Shown here piece by piece: positions 6,222-15,020 of a DNA stretch of 18,405 nt; positions within the stretch are counted from its first letter, which is position 1, and the number at the start of each line of letters is the position of its first letter. The position numbers were made by a program, and so were the translations under genes. The notes under the pieces are model-generated. The model was not told where the DNA came from and searched no databases. It worked only from the letters and a program-made list of their open reading frames with translations. This stretch comes from Spirochaeta sp. (GTDB taxonomy: Bacteria; Spirochaetota; Spirochaetia; UBA9216): NCBI GenBank assembly GCA_003454605.1, contig DMKD01000291.1:1-18405 (forward strand), given 5' to 3'.

Positions 6222-7469
6222 TTAACCCTTCGCAGCCTCTTCAGCGATTATATCCAGACCTCGTTTTACATCACTGAAGTCTTGTGAGTAGTTAACCCTG
6301 ATACACTGATGCCGGTGTTCCCAGGTCTCATCCTCTTCAGGCAGACCGAAGAAAAAATACTCGCCCGGCACGATGATCACGCCTCGTTTTTTCAGGCGGT
6401 TGTAGAGATTGACTGAACCGCTCCCCAGGTCTTTGAACCACAGCCACAGGAATATAGCGCCTTCGCTTTTATGTATCGAATAATCAAGACTTCCGAAGCT
6501 TTCTTTGATGTATTTAATTGTCTGCCTGGACTTAGCCCTGTAGTAGGGCATAACGATATCGCGGCTGATATCAATAAGGCTGCCGTCTTCAAGCATCGGC
6601 AGAACCATCTCCTGCCCTACTCCCGAAGGCGCGAGGCTTACAACAGCACTCATAGCCGAGAGCGCCTCTATCATTTTCTCATTCGCAACGATGATTCCGG
6701 TTCGCGTTGCCGGAAGTCCTATTTTTGAGAGGCTCATGCTGAGCACGATGTTCTCATTCCAGACGGGTTTCACATCCTCAAAGATGATTCCCGGAAAGGG
6801 CAGGCCGTAGGCATTATCAAGGATCAGCGGGATCTCATGTTCAGCTGCGAGCTCGCTGAGCCGGCTCACTTCATCATCGGTGAGTACATTACCCGTCGGA
6901 TTAGTCGGCCGCGATGCTGTGATCGCATTAACACCATTCATGTTAATACGGTCAAAATCAACCTGATACTTGAACATGTTCGGCGCGTAGTCATTGATGC
7001 CGGGCCGGAAAGAAACGAAGGATTCCGGATCTATGCTCTGGTCGGCATAGCCTATGTATTCAGGCATCAGCGGCAGCAGAATCTTTCCGCTAGCGCCGTC
7101 GGGCATCCTGCCTGAAAGCATGTTGTACAGCAAAAAGCAGGAGGTCTGACTGCCGTTAATGACGGCTATGTTCTTACCGGTTACCGGCCAGCCGTATTCG
7201 CGGCTCAGCAGTTCGGCAAGCGCGTCAAAGAATTTGATACTCCCGATGGAAGTCCCGTACAGGCCGAGCATCTTCTGCAGCTGATCACCGTTCTTCAGAA
7301 TTTCAGCCATCCGATTCCGCCAGATCTCATTCACTTCAGGGATCAGTGCAGGATTGCCTCCGCCGAGCATTATTGTACCTTCAAGACCCGCATATTTCCC
7401 CAGATCATCAACAAGATCCTTTATGCCTGTATCGTTTATAAATCGTTCACCAAATGCTGAAAACTTCAT
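6222..7469 (-). CDS. avtA: Valine-pyruvate aminotransferase
   Basis: PLP-dependent class I/II aminotransferase of 415 residues, the normal length for AvtA, which exchanges the amino group between valine and pyruvate (alanine). The match to the Escherichia coli enzyme as I remember it runs from end to end: MLGGGNPA (34-41), LxPEYIGYAD (133-143), SRPTNPTGN (186-194), LDNAYGLPFPGIIF (217-230), the Schiff-base lysine at 249 within SMSLSKIGLP, and EGAIFLWLWFKDL. The C-terminal QCIRVNY supplies the carboxylate-binding arginine. It starts 17 bases after an FAH-family gene, with AGGAG 12 bases upstream of the ATG. The pair may act together on 2-oxo acids, but that is inference. Confidence 0.95.
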   Translation of the reverse strand: MKFSAFGERFINDTGIKDLVDDLGKYAGLEGTIMLGGGNPALIPEVNEIWRNRMAEILKNGDQLQKMLGLYGTSIGSIKFFDALAELLSREYGWPVTGKNIAVINGSQTSCFLLYNMLSGRMPDGASGKILLPLMPEYIGYADQSIDPESFVSFRPGINDYAPNMFKYQVDFDRINMNGVNAITASRPTNPTGNVLTDDEVSRLSELAAEHEIPLILDNAYGLPFPGIIFEDVKPVWNENIVLSMSLSKIGLPATRTGIIVANEKMIEALSAMSAVVSLAPSGVGQEMVLPMLEDGSLIDISRDIVMPYYRAKSRQTIKYIKESFGSLDYSIHKSEGAIFLWLWFKDLGSGSVNLYNRLKKRGVIIVPGEYFFFGLPEEDETWEHRHQCIRVNYSQDFSDVKRGLDIIAEEAAKG

Positions 7470-7486
7470 CTCTAAGTACTACTCCT

Positions 7487-8194
7487 CTACTCTTTCACAA
7501 CCGGGTTGCGCAGAACCCCTATGTTTTCTATTTCAACCTCTACAATATCTCCGTCATTAATCGGGCCGACACCGCTCGGGGTTCCCGTGCTGATTATATC
7601 TCCCTTCTCCAGGGTGTACCATGAGGAAAGAATCGCAATAATCTTTTTAATAGGAAAGATCATCTGCCCCGTATTTCCACTCTGAACGACCTTGCCGTTG
7701 AGACGGCATTGAATATTAAGATTCTGCGGATCACCAATATCTGCTGTTTTCACAAGTACCGGACCGACCGGGCAGTAGGTATCGAGAGATTTCCCCCGAT
7801 ACCAGCCGCTTTTGTCACCTGTCTGCAGGTTTCTCTGACTGACATCATTAAGACAGGTGAAGCCCAGAATATAATCCATTGCATCAGCCTCAGCCGCGTT
7901 GCGGCAGTTCTTCGAGATGATGAAAGCCAGTTCAGCTTCATAATCAGTTCGCGGTTCTTCGAAATTATAGTCGTCTACAAATGACGGAATTATGATGTTC
8001 TGCTCAGCTGCTATGAGTGATGAGACCGCTTTAGGAAAGATTACAGGCTCGCCCGGAATCTCCGGCTTAAAACCGGAGGCAAGTACCGAAACGCTCTCTT
8101 CTACATGCTCTTTATAGTTAAGTCCGAGAGCGACAATCTTGCGGGGGTTTAGGGTATATTTTTCTTCTGAGTTAAGAATCGGAAGTTCAATCAT
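7487..8194 (-). CDS. Fumarylacetoacetate hydrolase (FAH) family protein
   Basis: A 235-residue cytosolic enzyme of the FAH superfamily, whose members cleave or decarboxylate beta-diketo acids (acylpyruvates, fumarylpyruvate, oxaloacetate). The N-terminal VALGLNYKEH, PVIFPKAVSSLI and the metal-binding DYEAELAF (Glu86, Glu88) with Asp117 in LNDVSQRNLQ are present, as are GKSLDTYCPVGP and the C-terminal IISTGTPSGVG. All ligands expected for the divalent metal are there. AGGAG lies six bases before the ATG. Exact substrate cannot be decided from sequence; acylpyruvase or oxaloacetate decarboxylase activity is as likely as an aromatic-pathway role, since no other aromatic degradation gene is nearby. 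It lies between a MATE exporter and avtA in one direction. Confidence 0.9.
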   Translation of the reverse strand: MIELPILNSEEKYTLNPRKIVALGLNYKEHVEESVSVLASGFKPEIPGEPVIFPKAVSSLIAAEQNIIIPSFVDDYNFEEPRTDYEAELAFIISKNCRNAAEADAMDYILGFTCLNDVSQRNLQTGDKSGWYRGKSLDTYCPVGPVLVKTADIGDPQNLNIQCRLNGKVVQSGNTGQMIFPIKKIIAILSSWYTLEKGDIISTGTPSGVGPINDGDIVEVEIENIGVLRNPVVKE

Positions 8195-8246
8195 GAAAGT
8201 CTCCTTCTGGTATCTTTATAGTTAAATTTTATATATTCTACAGTAT

Positions 8247-9611
8247 TCAGGTGAGATCGTGTACCCATTTCCCTGATCTGATCCTCAACGCACAGAAAAC
8301 AGATTTTGAAACCTCTTCAAGGCTTACAAAGAGGTATACGACATGAATGGGAAGCCCTAACCATATACCGGTAATAAAAGCAAGGACAACCCCGACACCC
8401 CAGACTCCGCTAATCTCCGTCACAGCTGCAAAGAAGGTATCGCCTCCCCCGCGGAAGATGCCTACTATCGCGTGAAGGTTGAAGCTTTTAAACGGAAGAA
8501 ACCCGGCAAAGATGAGTATAATCAGGCCGGCAGATTTTTTTAGTTCATCTGAAACATTGAAAGCTTCCGGCAGGATACTGCTCAGAGCAGCGCAGATAAC
8601 CGCAATTATCAGACCTTCAATTATTGCCAGACGGATAAATTTACGGCCGTTTGATTTTGCAGCGCTGTAATCTCCCTCTCCAATCTTTTTACCTGTTAAA
8701 ACAGACGCCCCGGTTGCAGAGCCCATCAGCACGACAAACATCAGGTTCATTACCGCTTCGGCAATATTTACCGATGCGAGAGCCGAGGTTCCTATACGGC
8801 CGTAGACTATCTTGAACACAGTCATGCCCATTGCCCAGAACAGCTCATTTAAAATAACGGGAGAGGCTGTTTTCATAAACTTTTTAAAGAATGCCGCCGT
8901 AAACCCTGTGAGTTCTTTGAAACTTCCGGCCGCCGGATTATCTCTGCTGCCGTAAATTATTGCTATCATCAAAATGCATTCAAGACCGCGGGCAACAGCC
9001 GTCGCAAGAGCGGCGCCCTCAACACCAAGTTCCGGAAAACCCGCCTTTCCGAATATCAGCAGATAATTAAGAATTGTGTTTATTCCGAGCGCAATAACCG
9101 AGACGATAAAGGGCAGGTTTGCCCGCTCAAGGCTGCGCTGAACCTGGGAAAATGTTATAACGACAGCCGAAAAAAGATAACTAACCGCTACTACCCTGAC
9201 GTATTGTGCACCGAGTTCAATTACCAGAGGGTCAATCGAAAATATACCGACAAGTTTTTCGGGGATAAGCAGAGAAAGAATAGTAAATGGGACTGCGCCG
9301 GCAAGACCCAGCATGATACTCAGACCTGATGTAAATTTAATACTGGCCCTGTCATTCTTTCCCCAGAACTGAGAGGTGAATATTCCGCTTGCACTTCCTA
9401 TTCCGAAAAGCAGAAGGGTGTACAGGAAAAAAAGCTGGTTGCCGATACCAACGGCCGCAATTTCAATTTCGCCCAGCTGGCCGATCATCAGGGTATCAAC
9501 AAAGGAAAGTGATGAGATTACAAGGTTTTGAAGCGCAACCGGAGCCGCAATCTTAAGAAGATCCCGGTATATAGGTACTTTAAACGGGTTTGCTGTTTTG
9601 TTCTGATGCAT
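8247..9611 (-). CDS. MATE family multidrug/toxin exporter
   Basis: A 454-residue inner-membrane protein with about 12 membrane segments in two homologous halves, the normal size of the multidrug and toxic compound extrusion family. The N-terminal half has the characteristic SSLSFVDTLMIGQLG (33-47) followed by IAAVGIGNQL, and GSASGIFTSQFWGKND with the typical loop. Similar elements recur in the second half (LMGSATGASVLTGKKIGEGD). These proteins export cationic compounds in exchange for Na+ or H+. GGAG sits six bases before the ATG. It is 19 bases downstream of the permease-EIIA gene and 52 bases upstream of the FAH gene. Substrate unknown. Confidence 0.93.
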   Translation of the reverse strand: MHQNKTANPFKVPIYRDLLKIAAPVALQNLVISSLSFVDTLMIGQLGEIEIAAVGIGNQLFFLYTLLLFGIGSASGIFTSQFWGKNDRASIKFTSGLSIMLGLAGAVPFTILSLLIPEKLVGIFSIDPLVIELGAQYVRVVAVSYLFSAVVITFSQVQRSLERANLPFIVSVIALGINTILNYLLIFGKAGFPELGVEGAALATAVARGLECILMIAIIYGSRDNPAAGSFKELTGFTAAFFKKFMKTASPVILNELFWAMGMTVFKIVYGRIGTSALASVNIAEAVMNLMFVVLMGSATGASVLTGKKIGEGDYSAAKSNGRKFIRLAIIEGLIIAVICAALSSILPEAFNVSDELKKSAGLIILIFAGFLPFKSFNLHAIVGIFRGGGDTFFAAVTEISGVWGVGVVLAFITGIWLGLPIHVVYLFVSLEEVSKSVFCALRIRSGKWVHDLT

Positions 9612-9630
9612 TAATATCTCCGGCCGGCGG

Positions 9631-11490
9631 TTATACCTTTCCCTTGCGAGCCCGTTCAGCCATTAAAATAAGGTTTCGCAGATCATCGATAGTCTTAACC
9701 TTCAGCCAATTGCTCAAAAAATCAGGAGCCTGCACAATCTGGGCAATCGCCATAAGGGCTTTCAGATGGAAGTTTCGCTCATCCTTTGAACCTGAAAGAG
9801 CAAACACAACATTTACAGGGGTTTGCGCGCCGCGGAACATTATACCTTTCTTTGAGCGGACTACAACTATATCAAACTGATTTTCTCCCTCTGTTACTAT
9901 ATGAGGAATAGCCAGTCCATCGTGGATGACAGTAGTCGATTCCTCTTCACGTTCATACAACATTGAAAGAAGATCTTCCTCGGTACAACCGTTATGACAG
10001 GATAATATGTTGGCGAGCATTTTGAACAGACCGTCCATATCCATCTCATCTTCAGTATCGACGATCTCTGCTTCCTTAATTATCATATCGAAGCGGTCTT
10101 CTACAATGCCGTCGCGCTCACGAAGAATTTCACGGAGTTCATCTGAGAGCTCAGTTGATTTAATACTGCTTGAGGTAATTCGTTCTACAACCTTGATAAG
10201 GGCCGATTCTTTTTTATCCCGCGATTGCGTATATATGAAATACCATAACAGAGATGCGACAAAAAAGATTCCGGTTATCATCAGCGGGATTTTACCCATT
10301 TCAAAGATAAGCACTAAATAGATTAACAATCCCGCTATCGGCATAAACGGATAAAACGGAGTCTTGAATGCCGGTTTATAGGTGACAAGCCTGCTCTCTC
10401 GCATCAGCACAACCGACAGGCAGACCAAGGCAAAGAGAATTAGCTTCATTGTAGAGGCAACCTTAACCAGGGTCTTCATATCAAGAAGAAGAATACAGGT
10501 AATCATGAACGCGCTTGTGAGCAGAATTGAAACCCAGGGAGTACCGCGCCTTAGCGATATCTTTGAAAAGAATCCCGGCAGCAGATGATCACCGCTCATC
10601 GCCAGAGGTGAACGCGATGATGCCATGAGGCCCGCGTTAGCTGTTGAAATAAACGCAAGCATGGCGGCGGCGGAAAGAATGTAGAATCCCGGACGTCCGG
10701 CGACGTATACAGCAGCATCAGAAATAGGCCGCAATGAGCCCGAAAAGGCTTCCGGCGGAAGAATACCCGTAACGATGAAGATAACCAGAATATAAAGAAT
10801 AGTTACAACCGTATAGGCTGCAAACATCCCCGTTGGAATGGTTCGGGTAGGATTTTTAATCTCCTCGGCAACAGAAGCAATTTTTGTCAAACCGCCGTAT
10901 GATATGAAGATCATGCCTATAGCAGAAATAAAATCACGGATGCTGTCTCCGGTATAAAAGGTCTGAAAATGATTGATATCTACCTTCGGTGCTCCACCGA
11001 TTACAAATGCAACAAGGATGGCCAGAAGAGCGCTTACAATTATAACCTGAATGCGGCCGCTTTCCTTAACACTCATGATGTTCAATACAGTAAACAGAAG
11101 GGTAAAACCGACGGCAATCATCTTAACCATCATCGGTGAGTATACAGGTACTAAAGGTTCAAGAAAAATTCCGATGCCGACGAGGGCAAAGGCTGATTTC
11201 AAGCTTAAGGAGAACCATGATGCGAAGCCAGCGAAGGTGCCGAACAGCGGTCCGAAACTCCGATTTATATAAAAATAGACTCCGCCCGATTTCGGCATTG
11301 CCGTTGATAGTTCGGTCTTGGCAAACATTGCAGGAATAACAAAAAGGGATGCTAGAAAATATGCGGCAATAACTGCCGGGCCGACCTCAGCAAAAACTAG
11401 AGACGGCAGAACAAAGAGACCCGAGCTTATCATTGCTCCGGATGAAATAGAGAATACTTCTTTAAAACCAAGCTGCTTATTTAATTCCAT
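9631..11490 (-). CDS. APC-type amino acid permease fused to a PTS EIIA domain
   Basis: A 619-residue fusion. Residues 1-420 form an amino acid-polyamine-organocation permease with about 12 membrane segments; the unwound first helix SSGAMISSGLFVLPS (16-30) and IASVAEEIKNPTRTIP (204-219) are family marks. A charged, helical linker (about 423-485) leads to a cytoplasmic PTS EIIA type-2 (fructose/Ntr-like) domain at about 486-615. Its phosphorylatable His530 is in GLAIPH, and the second conserved histidine is His575 in FHLKALM. Both histidines are kept, so the domain may be phosphorylated and control transport rather than move sugar. The start has only weak GAAG upstream. ygiQ ends 65 bases before. 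Confidence 0.92.
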   Translation of the reverse strand: MELNKQLGFKEVFSISSGAMISSGLFVLPSLVFAEVGPAVIAAYFLASLFVIPAMFAKTELSTAMPKSGGVYFYINRSFGPLFGTFAGFASWFSLSLKSAFALVGIGIFLEPLVPVYSPMMVKMIAVGFTLLFTVLNIMSVKESGRIQVIIVSALLAILVAFVIGGAPKVDINHFQTFYTGDSIRDFISAIGMIFISYGGLTKIASVAEEIKNPTRTIPTGMFAAYTVVTILYILVIFIVTGILPPEAFSGSLRPISDAAVYVAGRPGFYILSAAAMLAFISTANAGLMASSRSPLAMSGDHLLPGFFSKISLRRGTPWVSILLTSAFMITCILLLDMKTLVKVASTMKLILFALVCLSVVLMRESRLVTYKPAFKTPFYPFMPIAGLLIYLVLIFEMGKIPLMITGIFFVASLLWYFIYTQSRDKKESALIKVVERITSSSIKSTELSDELREILRERDGIVEDRFDMIIKEAEIVDTEDEMDMDGLFKMLANILSCHNGCTEEDLLSMLYEREEESTTVIHDGLAIPHIVTEGENQFDIVVVRSKKGIMFRGAQTPVNVVFALSGSKDERNFHLKALMAIAQIVQAPDFLSNWLKVKTIDDLRNLILMAERARKGKV

Positions 11491-11555
11491 ACTTCATAAT
11501 AATACGGTTTACAGCCTTAAGATAGCGAATTCAGCCCGAAATTAGATAATATCGG

Positions 11556-13418
11556 CTAACTGATAAGACAGTTCCTGCACCGTCCTATCAGGTCGGTACG
11601 TCCTGCTTTTTGAAGCGCTTTGATTACAATTTTTCTATTCCCGGGCTTATGGAAATGGAGGAGAGCACGCTGCATATTCTTTTCTTCCGCTGATTTAGCG
11701 GTGTAAACCTTCTTTTTCGTAAACGGATCGATACCCGTGTAATAGATGCAGGTCGAAAGACTTGCAGGTGTGGGGTAGAAATCCTGGACCTGATCAGGGA
11801 TAAATCTCTGCTTTTTCAGATACAGGGCTAGTTCAATTGCTTCATTGAGGCTGGAACCGGGATGACTGGAAATGAGATAGGGGATGATGTACTGTTTTTT
11901 TCCAAGCCGTTCGTTTTCTGATTCAAATGCCTTCACAAAACGCTGATAAACTGCATTCTTCGGTTTTTTCATCTGATTAAGTACCCCGTCGGCTACATGC
12001 TCCGGTGCAGTTTTCAACTGGCCGCTTACATGATATTCACATAGTTCATTCAGAAATCCGGAGCCCGAAGTTTTTCTGCCGCTTTTGCCTTTGCGCTCAT
12101 CATCGACCGCCGACATCAGATAATCAAAGCGGATCCCCGATCTTATGAAAACCCGTTTCACCCCGTCGATGGATCTGAGATCCTGCAGCAGATGGAGATA
12201 GTCGCTGTGATCCGTATCGAGGTTGGGACAGGGTTCGGGAAAGAGACATTCCCTGTCCTCACATGCGCCGGATCTGGCCTGTTTCTCGCAGGCCGGATGA
12301 AAGAAGTTCGCAGTCGGTCCTCCGACATCATGGATTATCCCCTTAAAGCCCGGAAGCGCCGTCATCGCTTTCGCCTCATTCACGACCGATTCGCTGCTGC
12401 GCGCCTGGATGATTCTTCCCTGGTGGAAAGCGAGCGAACAGAATGAGCAGCCGCCGAAGCAGCCGCGATTGACCGTAAGACTGAACTCGACCTCATTCAG
12501 CGCGGGTATACCGCCGGCAGACTCATAGTTTGGATGGGCACGCCTTGTGAAGGGCAGGCTGTATATTCCGTCAAGCTCAGACACCCTCAGCGGCATCGCC
12601 GGCGGGTTCTGAACTACAAGCTGTGCGTCGGTCGGTTCAAGCAGAGTCTTTGCTGAGAAGGGGTTGGTGTTTTTATAACGTATGACAAAGCTGTCTGCGA
12701 ATGAGTCGGTTGAAGCATTGACATCCGCGAAGGAGGGCAGGGTGATGCTCTGCCGCAGGTCATCGGTCTCCTGCGCCTCACGGCCGCCGAGGCGGTAGAC
12801 CGTACCGGCAATGTCTCGAAGCGACCTGATATCAGCCCCGTCGGCAAGTCTTCGCGAGATTTCAATTATCTGCTTTTCGGCCATTCCGTAAACAAGCAGG
12901 TCGGCCTTCGAATCAATGAGGATCGAGCGGCGCAGTTTATCGCTCCAGTAGTCGTAATGGCTGAGTCTCCGCAATGATGCCTCGATTCCGCCGAGGATTA
13001 CCGGAACGCCCTTGTATGCCTGTCGCGCTGCGGCAGTGTAGGCTATCAATGAACGGTCCGGCCGCAGTCCGGTCTTTCCGCCGGGAGAATAGGAGTCTGT
13101 GCGCCGCCGCTTTTTAGAACTGGAATAATGGTTAACCATCGAATCAAGGTTCCCCGATGTTATGAGAAAACCGTGTTCCGGCCGGCCCAGGACTTTGAAG
13201 GCCTCCGGCTCTTTCCAGTCCGGCTGCGCGATTATCCCCACCCTGAACCCCTGAGCCTCCAGAATTCGTCCGATTACCGCCGCCCCGAATGAAGGGTGAT
13301 CGACATAGGCGTCGCCGGTGATGATGATGAATTCACAGCTTTTCCAGCCGCGATCATCCATATTTTTTCTGTTTACCGCTAGAAAGCTATTACTACCGGG
13401 AAATTTACTCATTGACAT
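11556..13418 (-). CDS. ygiQ: YgiQ family radical SAM protein
   Basis: A 620-residue cytoplasmic iron-sulfur protein of the YgiQ (UPF0313) family; the reaction it catalyses is not established. N-terminal ITGDAYVDHPSFGAAVIGR and AQGFRVGIIAQPDW match the family closely. The radical SAM cluster motif is Cys320-x3-Cys324-x2-Cys327 in NRGCFGGCSFCSLAFHQGR. The C-terminal part has QVQDFYPTPASLSTCIYYTG and KTAPEHVADGVL, also typical. Length and architecture are complete. The ATG at 13418 has only GGA at a rather long distance; an ATG two codons later is possible, and an in-frame stop eight codons after the nearest good purine tract (13461-13468) rules out a longer protein. Its promoter region is shared divergently with the glycosidase gene. 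Confidence 0.95.
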   Translation of the reverse strand: MSMSKFPGSNSFLAVNRKNMDDRGWKSCEFIIITGDAYVDHPSFGAAVIGRILEAQGFRVGIIAQPDWKEPEAFKVLGRPEHGFLITSGNLDSMVNHYSSSKKRRRTDSYSPGGKTGLRPDRSLIAYTAAARQAYKGVPVILGGIEASLRRLSHYDYWSDKLRRSILIDSKADLLVYGMAEKQIIEISRRLADGADIRSLRDIAGTVYRLGGREAQETDDLRQSITLPSFADVNASTDSFADSFVIRYKNTNPFSAKTLLEPTDAQLVVQNPPAMPLRVSELDGIYSLPFTRRAHPNYESAGGIPALNEVEFSLTVNRGCFGGCSFCSLAFHQGRIIQARSSESVVNEAKAMTALPGFKGIIHDVGGPTANFFHPACEKQARSGACEDRECLFPEPCPNLDTDHSDYLHLLQDLRSIDGVKRVFIRSGIRFDYLMSAVDDERKGKSGRKTSGSGFLNELCEYHVSGQLKTAPEHVADGVLNQMKKPKNAVYQRFVKAFESENERLGKKQYIIPYLISSHPGSSLNEAIELALYLKKQRFIPDQVQDFYPTPASLSTCIYYTGIDPFTKKKVYTAKSAEEKNMQRALLHFHKPGNRKIVIKALQKAGRTDLIGRCRNCLIS

Positions 13419-13476
13419 GAATTTTATTTTTCCATAAAATGAATAAAATATCTATGCTACTCCTCTTTTTTCTTAT

Positions 13477-13505
13477 TTGACTTGTGGTATCCTGTATATT
13501 ACATT
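13477..13505 (+). promoter_or_regulatory. Promoter of the glycoside hydrolase/J-protein operon
   Basis: TTGACT (13477-13482), a 17-base spacer and TACATT (13500-13505) form a good sigma-70-type promoter. The transcript would begin near 13512 and have a leader of about 75 A/T-rich bases. A small inverted repeat (ATAAG at 13509-13513, CTTAT at 13520-13524) covers the start site. Confidence 0.5.
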
Positions 13506-13586
13506 ATAATAAGTATATTCTTATCTATCTAGTAATTAACTCATGCTTAATAAGTTATATGCAATACACATAAAGAGGATTTTATA

Positions 13587-15011
13587 TTGGTAAAGAAAGG
13601 TTTCCCCGCTGTACATTTTTACGATCAGGACTTTGTAGACCTCTATGAGAAAACCTGGGCCTGGCTCCAGGATTCATGGAAAAGCGGCAATTCCAAAAAC
13701 GGCTTTCCAAAAACTTATTTCAACTATCCCGCAAATAATACTGTTAATCAGTTTGAATCAATTCTCGCTACTTTTTTTCTCGTTTACAGTAACGGTCAGT
13801 TTCAGGCTTGCCCCTCACTCGATCTATTCTACGCAAAACAGGAAGAGACCGGAGCTATTCGCGGCCGCTATAGCGAAGCCAACGGAAAAGCAGTTACCGA
13901 CAATGATAACCCCGAGGGAGTTCAGCCACCTCTTTTCTCCTGGGCTGAATACAACCTCTACCATAAGGAAGGCAATAAGAAGCGCCTGAAAGAGATTGTG
14001 GTCTACCTCGAACAATACTATCACTGGCTTGAACAGACATTCAAAGCTGAGAACGGGCTTTATAATGTACCTCTTTCCGCAACCATGATGGAAAACGCAC
14101 CCAGGGCGAACACCTACTATCCGGTCGATTTTAATGCCCAGCAGGCGGTAAATGCCCTATATATGTCGGAGATCGGTGATATTCTTAACGACAAAGAAAT
14201 GAGTTTCAAATACAAGAGAAAGTATTTTTCACTCAAGACCAGAATATCCTCACAGATGTGGAATCAGGAAGATGGAATTTACTACGACCTCGATAAGAAC
14301 GAAGAGCAGGTAAAGGTGAAGACTATCGCATCGTTCTGGACCATGCTTGCCGAGATTCCCAATGAAGACCGCGCCAACACCTTGATAGAACATCTTAAGG
14401 ATCCCGAATCATTCGGTACTGATAATCCCTTTCCGAGCCTTGCTGCATCAGAACCCGATTATACGGAAGACGGTGACGGCTGCAGAGGTTCTGTATATCC
14501 GCCCTTTACCTTCATGGTTGTCAAAGGTCTTGAAAAGTACGCTCAATACGAGCTTGCCCGTGAGTGTTCTATCAGACATATGTACTTCATGCTCGACACC
14601 CTGCATCCTGAAGGCGATGTGAAAGGAAATATCTATGAAGCATATAAACCCAATTCGGACGGTCCTGCAGTTAGTGAATCTATCAAAGACTTCCCGAAAC
14701 CGGTATTTCTTGCATATACCTCTATCGCAACAGTAACCCTCGTTGTTGAGAACATCCTCGGCCTCTACATCAGTCTTCCCCGAAAGACTGTAGACTGGAT
14801 TATGCCGACGCTTGAAATCATGGGCATTGAAAACCTTTCTCTTAAACGAAATCTTATTACAATACTCAGCAACAAGAGCGGCAGAGGCTGGGAAATAAGG
14901 CTTGAATCAGAAAAGCTATATTATTTCACAATAAATATTCTCGATGAGCATAAGAAAAAAACACTTCCCATTCCTTCCGGAAAGTGCTCAATGCTTATCG
15001 ACAAACTTTAA
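13587..15011 (+). CDS. GH63/MGH1-like (trehalase-fold) glycoside hydrolase
   Basis: A 474-residue cytoplasmic protein (no signal peptide) with the (alpha/alpha)6-barrel pattern of GH63, GH37 and mannosylglycerate-hydrolase-like enzymes. Segments that fit: QPPLFSWAEYNLYH (113-126), MENAPR (168-173), VDFNAQQ (180-186), MWNQEDGIYYDLD (224-236), GSVYPPFTFMVVKGL (301-315) and NIYEAYKP (348-355), with Glu351 where the family has its second catalytic acid. At the first catalytic position the usual Asp (family DNSPR) appears as Glu169. The last 80 residues look like a small beta domain. The start is TTG, with GAGGA seven bases upstream and no ATG in the first 165 codons. A TerB/J-domain gene follows after nine bases. 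Substrate unknown. Confidence 0.8.
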   Translation: MVKKGFPAVHFYDQDFVDLYEKTWAWLQDSWKSGNSKNGFPKTYFNYPANNTVNQFESILATFFLVYSNGQFQACPSLDLFYAKQEETGAIRGRYSEANGKAVTDNDNPEGVQPPLFSWAEYNLYHKEGNKKRLKEIVVYLEQYYHWLEQTFKAENGLYNVPLSATMMENAPRANTYYPVDFNAQQAVNALYMSEIGDILNDKEMSFKYKRKYFSLKTRISSQMWNQEDGIYYDLDKNEEQVKVKTIASFWTMLAEIPNEDRANTLIEHLKDPESFGTDNPFPSLAASEPDYTEDGDGCRGSVYPPFTFMVVKGLEKYAQYELARECSIRHMYFMLDTLHPEGDVKGNIYEAYKPNSDGPAVSESIKDFPKPVFLAYTSIATVTLVVENILGLYISLPRKTVDWIMPTLEIMGIENLSLKRNLITILSNKSGRGWEIRLESEKLYYFTINILDEHKKKTLPIPSGKCSMLIDKL

Positions 15012-15020
15012 GGCAGAACT

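Noticed and set aside
11491..11555. Promoter between ygiQ and the permease-EIIA gene
   Set aside because: A TATTAT can be found but no -35 at a sensible distance, so no promoter is claimed.
13509..13524. Inverted repeat ATAAG...CTTAT as an operator at the glycosidase promoter
   Set aside because: The arms are only five bases in a very A/T-rich stretch, which is expected by chance; mentioned only within the promoter entry.
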